Origin: Bacteroidetes bacterium UBA6491
Lineage (GTDB): Bacteria > Bacteroidota > Bacteroidia > NS11-12g > UBA9320
NCBI GenBank assembly: GCA_002436505.1
Contig: DJML01000037.1
Location: 1 to 12,864 of the forward strand
Reading direction: 5' to 3'
DNA length: 12,864 nucleotides
The translations under genes and the position numbers were made by a program. The notes beneath the pieces were generated by a model. It was given only the letters and a program-made list of their open reading frames with translations, was not told the origin of the DNA and made no database searches. Below are positions 6,314-12,864 of the stretch, piece by piece (the first letter of the stretch is position 1; each line of letters opens with the position of its first letter).

Positions 6314-6625
6314 TACAAGGAATGATCTTATTTCTTTCAGCTTATCGATGGCCTCAACCTTTTCAGTGAGTCTATCCTTTTCTTTTCGGATCTTGTCTTT
6401 TGCCCCTTTGATGGTATATCCTTGCTCTTTGACCAGGTGTTGGATAAGTTTGATCGCTTCAAGATCTTTTTTACTGTAAAACCTGGTGCCTTTTTTATTC
6501 CTCTTTGGAGAGATCGACCTGAATTCCGTTTCCCAGTACCTGAGCAGCGAAGGAGCAAGGTCAAAGTAATCCGAAACCTCGGCAATTGAATAATAGAGTT
6601 TGTCAGGTAAAGCGTCTTCTTTCAT
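6293..6625 (-). CDS. Small MerR-family transcriptional regulator
   Basis: From the ATG at 6625 it is 110 residues. Residues 10-76 form the MerR winged helix-turn-helix: YYSIAEVSDYFDLAPSLLRY, then WETEF and the wing with GTRFYSKKDLEAIKLI. A lysine/glutamate-rich coiled coil (about 77-105) should drive dimerisation. There is no room for a C-terminal ligand-binding domain and no cysteine pattern of the metal-sensing members, so any signal is unknown. The frame extends 13 codons further to 6664, but that extension lies inside the preceding M23 gene. The ATG at 6625 sits one base after its stop (TAGCATG), the usual tight operon junction. Regulation would be shared with the M23 gene. The family call is firm; targets cannot be inferred. 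Confidence 0.9.
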   Translation of the reverse strand: MKEDALPDKLYYSIAEVSDYFDLAPSLLRYWETEFRSISPKRNKKGTRFYSKKDLEAIKLIQHLVKEQGYTIKGAKDKIRKEKDRLTEKVEAIDKLKEIRSFLVDIKDKL

Positions 6626-6626
6626 G

Positions 6627-7595
6627 CTAATCGAATGATTGATTCGCACTTGATGCAAGTTCAAGCATTTTTTCGTATTCTTCAGGAGAAAGGTCGTTGT
6701 AATAATAATTGGCAGGATTTACAGGCTTTCCATTCTTAAGTACCTCATAATGAAGGTGAGGAGCTGTAGATTTTCCAGTGCTGCCAACAAGACCGATAAC
6801 TTCACCACGTTTCACTTTCTGACCTCTTCTGACGTTGATCTGGCTTAGGTGCGCATATCTTGTCTGATAGCCGAAACCGTGATTTACAACGATGTTCGTT
6901 CCATATCCCCATCTTTTTTTCTGGATCTTTTCAATAACCCCATCTCCGGTCGCATAGATATTGGTTCCCGTATGCGCAGAAAAGTCCATGCCCTGATGAA
7001 ATTTCTTCGTCCGGTAGATCGGATCGATCCTGTAGCCAAATCCGGAAGCAACTCTTTTTAGTTCTTTGTTTGCAACAGGCTGAATCGCCGGAATTGATGC
7101 CAGCATTTCTGACTTTTGCTTTGCTAACTTAACCAGGTCATCATAAGATTTTGACTGTATGTACATCTTGCGGGATAGGTTGTCAAGTGACGCATACATG
7201 CTTTTAAGTGCTTCACCATGCGTAAGTCCGTCAAGCCTTGAATAACGGTCTGAACCACCTACTCCGGCTGCTCTCAGACTCTTTGGCATCGGTGCCCCGA
7301 AGATTTCCCTGTATATTTTTTCATCCCTTGATTCCAGGTCCTGAAGCGTAGCCTGAAGCTTGCTGAATTCTTCGGAAATAGTCTTGAACTCCCTGTCATA
7401 CCTGTCGATCTCCTGCTTCAGCTTACGCTCGTAGGGAGAATCCAGGTATTCGAAGGATATGGAGATAATGATCGCAGAAAAGACAGCCGCAGCGGATAGA
7501 AACCCAAAAATTCTCAGCGCCTTTACCCATAGCGGGGTTTTGACTGCTTCATATTCGAGTGTTTCCGGGTTAAATTTATAATGTGACTTTGCCAT
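6627..7595 (-). CDS. Membrane-anchored M23 (LytM-type) peptidase
   Basis: A 322-residue protein with a cytoplasmic N-terminus, one membrane segment (about 23-48), a periplasmic coiled coil (about 55-95) and a C-terminal M23 zinc endopeptidase domain (about 180-300). The zinc ligands and catalytic residues are all present: His200 and Asp204 in HQGMD, His249 in YAHLS, and His280 and His282 in HLHYE. Family members cut peptide cross-links in peptidoglycan, so this is likely an active cell-wall hydrolase or a shape and division factor held at the inner membrane. The layout of membrane segment, coiled coil and LytM domain is shared with many wall-remodelling proteins. It is the first gene of a minus-strand pair with the MerR regulator and is divergent from alaS, with 122 bases between. 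I see no clear promoter box on its strand there. Confidence 0.93.
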   Translation of the reverse strand: MAKSHYKFNPETLEYEAVKTPLWVKALRIFGFLSAAAVFSAIIISISFEYLDSPYERKLKQEIDRYDREFKTISEEFSKLQATLQDLESRDEKIYREIFGAPMPKSLRAAGVGGSDRYSRLDGLTHGEALKSMYASLDNLSRKMYIQSKSYDDLVKLAKQKSEMLASIPAIQPVANKELKRVASGFGYRIDPIYRTKKFHQGMDFSAHTGTNIYATGDGVIEKIQKKRWGYGTNIVVNHGFGYQTRYAHLSQINVRRGQKVKRGEVIGLVGSTGKSTAPHLHYEVLKNGKPVNPANYYYNDLSPEEYEKMLELASSANQSFD

Positions 7596-7617
7596 TATCT
7601 TTTACTACTGATATAGC

Positions 7618-7625
7618 TATTTTTG
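7618..7625 (+). promoter_or_regulatory. Candidate -7 box for alaS
   Basis: TATTTTTG at 7618-7625 matches TAnnTTTG on the plus strand and would give alaS a leader of about 86 bases. A TTTG at 7588-7591 lies 26 bases upstream, longer than the usual spacing of about 18-20, so support is weak. It sits in the only 122 bases available between the divergent M23 and alaS starts. Confidence 0.35.
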
Positions 7626-7717
7626 CCATTACAATACGTAGCAGTCGCGAATATAAAAAATCCGTGATTAAATATTGGGACGTATTTTATAAACAGCAGA
7701 AGTATTCAGTATAAACA

Positions 7718-10339
7718 ATGACGTCAGCAGAGATTCGCAATAAGTTTCTTAATTTCTTTAGATCAAAGGGGCACAAGATCGTCCCGTCAGCTCCAATAGT
7801 AGTTAAAGATGATCCAACCCTGTTGTTCACCAATGCGGGAATGAACCAGTTCAAGGATTTTTTTCTGGGGAATAAGGTGCCTGATTCCAGAAGAATTGCT
7901 GACACGCAGCGATGTTTAAGGGTAAGTGGCAAACACAATGATCTTGAAGAGGTAGGGGTGGATACGTACCATCATACCATGTTTGAGATGCTGGGCAACT
8001 GGAGTTTTGGTGATTATTTTAAAGATGAAACAATAGAATGGGCCTGGGAATTGCTCACTAAAGAATTCAAATTACCGATAGACCGTTTGTACGTCACGAT
8101 CTTCGAAGGGGATAGTGAAGACAAGACCTCAAGAGATACTGAATCAGAAGAGACATGGAAAAAGTTCATTGCACCTGATCGGATCATTGCCTGCGGTAAA
8201 AAAGATAATTTCTGGGAAATGGGAGATACCGGGCCAGCCGGTGTTAGTTCTGAGATCCATATAGATCTCAGGCCCGACAGTGAAAGGAAGATTAAGGATG
8301 GCAAGGAGCTTGTAAATGCCGATCATGAACAGGTTATTGAACTCTGGAATCTTGTGTTTATCCAATACAACAGGAAGGCGGACGGCAAGCTCGAGGCTCT
8401 TCCTGAAAAGCATGTGGACACCGGAATGGGACTTGAACGGCTGGTCAGGGCCATTGGTATGAATGGATCCAATTATGACACGGACCTGTTTACTCCGCTG
8501 ATCGCAAAGATCGAAGAACTTTCAGGTAAAAAATACGGTACGGATAAAGCAAGTGATATTGCATTCAGAGTGATCGCAGACCATATACGTGGACTCGTAT
8601 TCACGATCGCGGACGGTCAGTTGCCGTCAAATGCCGGAGCCGGATATGTGGTAAGAAGAATTCTGAGAAGGGCGGTCAGATACGGGTATAGTTATCTTGA
8701 TTTTACGGAACCGTTCTTATACAAGCTTGTCCCTGAGGTTATCGACCTCTTCAAAAATGTTTTTGAAGGAATTGAGAACAACAAAGAGCTGGTTTCGAAG
8801 GTGGTTGAAAGCGAAGAACGTTCTTTTCTTCAAACACTGGAAAGAGGCATCAGCCGTCTTAACGATATTATTGCTGACAAGAGCATTAAGCAGATAGAAG
8901 GAAAGATAGCATTTGAGCTGTATGATACCTATGGTTTTCCGATCGACCTGACACAACTTATTGCCTCCGAGAATGACATTTCTGTTGACCTGAAAGGGTT
9001 TGATGCACAGCTGAAAACACAAAAAGATCGTTCTAAAACTGATGCTGCAAAAGAAACAGGCGACTGGAAAGTTTTAGTGCAGGATTACAAGGAGGAATTT
9101 GTCGGGTACGATAATCTTGAAACTGAAGTTAAGATCACACGCTATCGAACAATCAGATCCAAAGGGAAAGATATTGTCCAGCTTGTGTTCAATCTCACCC
9201 CTTTTTACCCTGAGGGAGGCGGCCAGGTTGGAGATACTGGCATATTAACAGGTTCATCTGACGGGCAAAAGATCAAGGTCATTGATACCCAAAAAGAAAA
9301 CGATGTGATCATTCACTGGGTGGAATCGTTGCCCGACCGACCGGATCAAATATTCATGGCGGTTGTTGACAGTGATAAACGTCGCTTGACCGCATGCAAC
9401 CATTCCGCGACCCATTTGCTGCACGCCGCTCTCAAGCAAGTGTTGGGTGATCACATAGGACAAAAAGGGTCCCTGGTGAATGCAAAGCATTTACGATTTG
9501 ATTTCTCACATTTCGCAAAAGTTGAAAAAGAGGAGTTATTGGAAATAGAACAGATCGTCAATCAGAAGATCAGGGAAAACATAGAGCTTAACGAAAGAAG
9601 AAATGTGCCATATAAAAAGGCAATTAGTGAAGGGGTAACAGCATTGTTCGGTGAAAAATATGGCGACACCGTACGCGTGATCGCATTTGACGAACACTAT
9701 TCAAAGGAACTTTGTGGGGGTACCCACGTTCCAAGTACGGGTCTTTTGGGAAGGTTCATCATCACCTCTGAGTCATCGGTTGCCGCTGGCATTAGAAGAA
9801 TTGAAGCCATTACCTCAGAAAAGGCTGACCAGTGGGTTCAGAAGCAGATGGATGAACTGGAAAAAGTGCGTCATATTCTCGGAAACCCGGCGGACATTGT
9901 AAAAGCAGCAGCGGCTCTGATAGAAGAAAGTAGTGAATTGAGGTCAAAGGTAGAGGTAATAGAGGCGAATGAGGTAGTAAAGATCAAAGATACCCTTCGC
10001 GGAAAATTGAATCATGTCAATGGCATGAACGCATTGATCGAAAGAGTCAGTCTGCCTAACAGCAACGCAGCAAAGGATCTTGCGTATCAGCTCAAAAATG
10101 AAGTTGAGAATTTATTTCTTGTTCTTGCCACGGAAGTAGAAGGAAAACCTGGAATAACCGTAATGATTGAAGACAAACTTGTTAAGGAACGGTCCTTAAA
10201 TGCAGGTCAGATCGTTCGAGAACTTTCAAAATTTATACAGGGAGGCGGTGGCGGACAACCGTTTTTTGCGCAGGCTGGAGGTAAAGATGTTGGCGGGCTT
10301 GATAAAGTCGTGCAGGAAGCAGGAAAGTTCATTAAATAA
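7718..10339 (+). CDS. alaS: Alanyl-tRNA synthetase
   Basis: Charges tRNA-Ala with alanine in the cytoplasm and hydrolyses mischarged Ser- and Gly-tRNA. Complete at 873 residues, normal for the family. The class II catalytic core begins MTSAEIRNKFLNFFRSKGH, with motif 2 around TQRCLRVSGKHNDLEEVG (63-80) and motif 3 at GMGLERL (236-242). The tRNA-recognition helices follow to about 460. The editing domain carries the zinc set His562 and His566 (HSATH), Cys666 and His670 (CGGTH). A coiled coil at about 700-765 leads to the C-terminal C-Ala domain with the glycine-rich GGGGGQPFFAQAGG (842-855). No residue looks damaged. The gene stands alone on its strand, divergent from the M23-merR pair and convergent with pepP. 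In the 169 bases after it I find no convincing terminator, only a weak AT stem at 10463-10478. Confidence 0.98.
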   Translation: MTSAEIRNKFLNFFRSKGHKIVPSAPIVVKDDPTLLFTNAGMNQFKDFFLGNKVPDSRRIADTQRCLRVSGKHNDLEEVGVDTYHHTMFEMLGNWSFGDYFKDETIEWAWELLTKEFKLPIDRLYVTIFEGDSEDKTSRDTESEETWKKFIAPDRIIACGKKDNFWEMGDTGPAGVSSEIHIDLRPDSERKIKDGKELVNADHEQVIELWNLVFIQYNRKADGKLEALPEKHVDTGMGLERLVRAIGMNGSNYDTDLFTPLIAKIEELSGKKYGTDKASDIAFRVIADHIRGLVFTIADGQLPSNAGAGYVVRRILRRAVRYGYSYLDFTEPFLYKLVPEVIDLFKNVFEGIENNKELVSKVVESEERSFLQTLERGISRLNDIIADKSIKQIEGKIAFELYDTYGFPIDLTQLIASENDISVDLKGFDAQLKTQKDRSKTDAAKETGDWKVLVQDYKEEFVGYDNLETEVKITRYRTIRSKGKDIVQLVFNLTPFYPEGGGQVGDTGILTGSSDGQKIKVIDTQKENDVIIHWVESLPDRPDQIFMAVVDSDKRRLTACNHSATHLLHAALKQVLGDHIGQKGSLVNAKHLRFDFSHFAKVEKEELLEIEQIVNQKIRENIELNERRNVPYKKAISEGVTALFGEKYGDTVRVIAFDEHYSKELCGGTHVPSTGLLGRFIITSESSVAAGIRRIEAITSEKADQWVQKQMDELEKVRHILGNPADIVKAAAALIEESSELRSKVEVIEANEVVKIKDTLRGKLNHVNGMNALIERVSLPNSNAAKDLAYQLKNEVENLFLVLATEVEGKPGITVMIEDKLVKERSLNAGQIVRELSKFIQGGGGGQPFFAQAGGKDVGGLDKVVQEAGKFIK

Positions 10340-10508
10340 AACCATCTCCGTCTGAAGAAACATCCACCCTATAAATAAGCGAAGGCAATAAAAAATAGCC
10401 GGTGACCATTATCGGGATGTCAGTATTTTAACAATTAATGCACCCTCTGGTTATACGTTACTTATATCCAAAGATATACCCGCGTCTGATATGTCTTTGC
10501 TGAATAAA

Positions 10509-11804
10509 CTAGCGGTTCATCAGATCCTCGATCTCTTCAACTTCAATTGGCATGTTGACCTCATCCATGAAATCAACATATCCGTCCTTTGTGATCAGAA
10601 TATCGTTTTCGATCCTGACGCCGATCGCTTCTTCTTTTATATAGATGCCCGGTTCACAGGTAAATACCATCCCCGCTTCCATTGGTTCGTAACGCATGCC
10701 GCTATCATGGACATCGATTCCCAGAAAATGGGAGGTACCGTGCATGAAGTACTTTTTATAGGCCGGCCATTTTGGGTCTTGTTTTTCAACGTCCGATTTG
10801 CTGATGAGTTTGAGGTCCATTAGCTCTTTGGTCATCATTTCTCCAACTACTTCATGGTACTCCATAAGGAAAGTTCCAGGCCGCAATAATTTGGTTGATT
10901 CGCGCATGACCCTTAAAACCGCATTGTAAACATCTTTTTGTCGTGCTGAGAATTTTCCGTTAGCCGGTAAGCACCGTGTCATGTCACTGGCATAATTGCC
11001 ATAATCGACCCCTGTATCGACAAGGATAAGGTCACCATCCTTAACCTGCCTGTTATTCTCAATATAATGGAGGACACACGCACTTTCACCACTGGCAATG
11101 ATTGGGTCAAAACTAAAACCATTTGCTCGGTTTCTGATGAATTCATGAATCAGCTCAGCTTCGATTTCGTGTTCCCAGACACCGGGTTTTACAAATTTCA
11201 ATATACGTTCCCAGCCTTTTTTTGAAATTGAAACCGCTTTCTGCATGATCTCGATCTCCTGCTCTGTTTTCATGGAACGTAACCGCTGAAGGATGCTTCC
11301 TGCCCTCTTGTAGTTATGCAGCGGAAAGAGTTCACGCAGTTGATTTGCAAAATCCAGGTTTTTATAGGGCGATTGAAAACTGTACCGGTCATTTTCATTC
11401 AACGGCAGGTAAATATTATCTGCCATATTGATGATCGATCTAAGGTTGTTTATGTAATTGTCATTCCAAAAAACATTAGATATGCCGCTGGTTTCAGTAG
11501 CTTCTTCTTTGGTGTATTTATGTCCTTCCCAAATTTCGATCCTTGGGCTTGTCTCTGTCAGGAACAGACATTCACGGTATTCTTCGACCGGGCAGTCTGG
11601 GAATAATACCAATACGCTGTCAGACTGGTCAATTCCGCACAGCCAGAAAAAATCACTGTTCTGTTTGAATCTGTAAAAAGCATCACCGTTCCAGGAGTAC
11701 AGATAATTTGAATGAAAAATGGCAATGCTTCCGGATTCCATTTTTTCAGTAAACCTTTTACGGTTTTTTTCAAATAAAGATTTGGGTAAAAGAGGATATT
11801 TCAT
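10509..11804 (-). CDS. pepP: Xaa-Pro aminopeptidase (M24B, aminopeptidase P)
   Basis: Removes an N-terminal residue that precedes proline; cytoplasmic peptide turnover. From the ATG at 11804 it is 431 residues, matching the family. Numbered from the slightly longer open frame (a TTG at 11813, three residues more), the N-terminal aminopeptidase-P domain covers about 10-165. The pita-bread catalytic domain holds the five metal ligands Asp266 (VDTG), Asp277 (ASDMTR), His362 (HGTSHFLG), Glu387 (CEPGIYI) and Glu402 (RIEND), plus His249 and His369 near the active site. All are present, so it should be active with two Mn ions. The TTG is rejected because an ATG lies three codons on and a -7-like box overlaps the TTG. 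The TPR gene upstream on the same strand ends 57 bases before this start, so they may be co-transcribed. No signal peptide is seen. Confidence 0.96.
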   Translation of the reverse strand: MKYPLLPKSLFEKNRKRFTEKMESGSIAIFHSNYLYSWNGDAFYRFKQNSDFFWLCGIDQSDSVLVLFPDCPVEEYRECLFLTETSPRIEIWEGHKYTKEEATETSGISNVFWNDNYINNLRSIINMADNIYLPLNENDRYSFQSPYKNLDFANQLRELFPLHNYKRAGSILQRLRSMKTEQEIEIMQKAVSISKKGWERILKFVKPGVWEHEIEAELIHEFIRNRANGFSFDPIIASGESACVLHYIENNRQVKDGDLILVDTGVDYGNYASDMTRCLPANGKFSARQKDVYNAVLRVMRESTKLLRPGTFLMEYHEVVGEMMTKELMDLKLISKSDVEKQDPKWPAYKKYFMHGTSHFLGIDVHDSGMRYEPMEAGMVFTCEPGIYIKEEAIGVRIENDILITKDGYVDFMDEVNMPIEVEEIEDLMNR

Positions 11805-11810
11805 TTTGTG

Positions 11811-11818
11811 CAAAGCTA
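11811..11818 (-). promoter_or_regulatory. Possible -7 box abutting the pepP start
   Basis: TAGCTTTG on the minus strand (11818-11811) matches TAnnTTTG, only six bases before the ATG at 11804. Used as a promoter it would give a leaderless or nearly leaderless pepP transcript. No TTTG or TTG lies 17-20 bases further upstream, so a chance match is a real possibility. Confidence 0.25.
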
Positions 11819-11861
11819 ATATGTTGAGCGAAATTCCGGTAATGTATGAATTTCAAAAGTG

Positions 11862-12536
11862 CTATTTCTGACTTTTCTTGTCTTTATAAAGCTTTAGAGC
11901 TTCAGCTAAAAAAGACCTGAACTCACCCCATGAGCTGAGCATCTTTTTTATTTCGATCCATTTTGTTGAACGTTTCTTTGAATAAACGTCTGCTTGTGGG
12001 ATCAATTTTTCCTGAGACGGACCGGATTGGATCTTTGATATGCCAAGCCTGTCTTCCTGTTCCAGAAACCTCTTTCGGGAGTCTGAAGTATATCCTAGTT
12101 TGTATTCTATGATGCCGAGATTGTTTTGTGTGATCTCGTCAGTCGGGTCCAGGTCCGAAGCACGCAGATAAGCAAGGTATGCTTCCTCTGTCCTGCCCAG
12201 TTTATCAAGAATATACGCCTTGCTTGAATACCGGTACGGATTATCCGGGTCAAGTTCCAGTGCTTTGTCCATATCCTCCAGTGCTGACCGGAAGCCGAGA
12301 TGGAATTTACAAATGCCTCTCTCGCAATAGTATTCCGAATTTAACATGTGAGTGGCCAGAAGAATGTTCCAGTATCCCAGTGCCTTTTCAAATTCACCGA
12401 GTTTCTGTAAAGTATAGGCATAGAGCTCCGTTATGCCTTGATCTTCATTCTCCAGCTCAGCGGATTTTCTGATCAGTTTTTCGCATTCGTCAAACTCTCC
12501 TGAGCTAAAAAGAATCCTACCTTTTTCTAATAACAT
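11862..12536 (-). CDS. Tetratricopeptide-repeat protein
   Basis: From the ATG at 12536 it is 224 residues. Residues 1-160 are a run of about four to five TPR helix pairs. Clear units include the one around 71-100 (ICKFHL, ALEDMDKALELDPDNPYR) and the one around 103-134 (SSKAYILDKLGRTEEAYLAYLRASDLDP). Such repeats bind other proteins and have no activity of their own. The tail (about 165-224) is charged and lysine-rich, without recognisable motifs. I see no signal peptide or membrane segment from this start. The open frame runs 25 codons further to an ATG at 12611, but that would leave only 7 bases to the divergent arginine decarboxylase start, and the extra residues (with a Cys-Cys pair) are unlike a TPR start. 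The shorter start leaves 82 bases for two promoters. pepP follows 57 bases downstream. The partner protein is unknown. Confidence 0.82.
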   Translation of the reverse strand: MLLEKGRILFSSGEFDECEKLIRKSAELENEDQGITELYAYTLQKLGEFEKALGYWNILLATHMLNSEYYCERGICKFHLGFRSALEDMDKALELDPDNPYRYSSKAYILDKLGRTEEAYLAYLRASDLDPTDEITQNNLGIIEYKLGYTSDSRKRFLEQEDRLGISKIQSGPSQEKLIPQADVYSKKRSTKWIEIKKMLSSWGEFRSFLAEALKLYKDKKSQK

Positions 12537-12618
12537 TTTTAAATTGAAAATATAAACGGGTGCAAAGTTCGAAAGTTTGCGCAAACAGCATTTATTTTGT
12601 TGCTTTCGCATTTGATGA

Positions 12619-12864
12619 ATGAAAAATAAATACGCAGATCTGATCGATCAGACCTTTGAGTTCCCGCAAGATGAATTCATTGTCAACAACCAGGGTCAGT
12701 TGGAGTTTCACGGCATCCAGTTAATGGAACTCATTGAGCAGTATGGGACACCCCTTAAATTCACATACCTCCCAAAGATATCTGAGAACATACAAAGGGC
12801 CAGGAACTGGTTCAGAGTCGCAATGGCCAGTGTTAATTATGAAGGTGAATATAAGTACTGCTAA
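12619..12864 (+). CDS. speA: Arginine decarboxylase-like N-terminus, stopped by TAA at the window edge
   Basis: 81 residues from the ATG at 12619. The text (KYADLIDQTFEFPQDEF, LMELIEQYGTPLKFTYLPKI, NWFRVAMASVNYEGEYKYC) matches my recollection of the N-terminus of the arginine decarboxylase of Bacteroidota. That is a PLP enzyme of the alanine-racemase fold of roughly 460 residues that starts polyamine synthesis by making agmatine. In that family the chain continues YCYCTKSSHF, so a Tyr codon (TAC or TAT) is expected where this sequence has TAA. The PLP lysine and the whole active site lie beyond the stop. The reading is therefore either a truncated or broken gene, or a base error at the edge of the sequence. 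It is divergent from the TPR gene. The overlapping ATG at 12615 reads into a stop after three codons and is not the start. The family call rests on memory of the sequence, not a search. Confidence 0.7.
   Translation: MKNKYADLIDQTFEFPQDEFIVNNQGQLEFHGIQLMELIEQYGTPLKFTYLPKISENIQRARNWFRVAMASVNYEGEYKYC

Noticed and set aside
10463..10478. Stem tatatc-caaa-gatata as a terminator between alaS and pepP
   Set aside because: Only six AT-rich pairs and no T-run on either side.
10438..10503. Possible 21-codon small gene between alaS and pepP
   Set aside because: Too short, no upstream signal and no recognisable peptide character.
10491..10823. Plus-strand open frame of 110 codons over the end of pepP
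   Set aside because: Antisense to the conserved C-terminal metal-binding part of pepP, so coding capacity is a by-product.

Overview
The window looks like ordinary chromosome from a member of the Bacteroidota, probably a Flavobacteriales- or Cytophagales-like lineage. The evidence is the style of the proteins (AtpD, PdxJ, AlaS and an arginine decarboxylase-type N-terminus with the wording typical of that phylum), the general lack of Shine-Dalgarno sequences, moderate GC with AT-rich intergenic DNA, and a promoter upstream of atpD that fits the phylum's sigma-A consensus (TTTG, 18 bases, TAnnTTTG). I see no mobile element, prophage, CRISPR array, tRNA or rRNA. No stretch longer than 300 bases lacks a gene; the longest gap (558-794, 237 bases) is a divergent promoter region.

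Layout, left to right. (1) The first 185 codons of atpD (ATP synthase beta subunit) run off the left edge on the minus strand. (2) Divergent from it is a sigma-54-dependent response regulator, then a 30-base perfectly symmetric terminator, then a stand-alone Hpt phosphotransfer protein. Together they are parts of a phosphorelay with no histidine kinase in sight. (3) pdxJ (vitamin B6 synthesis) converges on the Hpt gene, with the two stop codons abutting inside TGATCA. (4) A translationally coupled two-gene plus-strand operon encodes two exported, probably outer-membrane proteins: an unknown beta-rich protein and a helix-hairpin-helix protein with a long beta-rich C-terminal part. This is the least understood unit in the window. 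(5) It converges on a minus-strand pair, a membrane-anchored M23 (LytM-type) peptidase and a small MerR-like regulator, separated by one base. A strong hairpin spans the merR stop codon. (6) Divergent from that pair is complete alaS. (7) Convergent with alaS are pepP (Xaa-Pro aminopeptidase) and, upstream of it, a TPR protein, both minus strand. (8) At the right edge, divergent from the TPR gene, is the N-terminus of an arginine decarboxylase-like gene, which reads into an in-frame TAA in the last three bases of the window.

Most of the genes are housekeeping: energy, B6 cofactor, tRNA charging, peptide turnover and polyamine synthesis. The parts most worth attention are the orphan response regulator/Hpt pair, the HhH/outer-membrane operon, the hairpin and stop-codon arrangements at the convergent gene ends, and the apparent truncation at the right edge. 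Several likely gene starts differ from the longest open frame, and the reasons are given in the entries.
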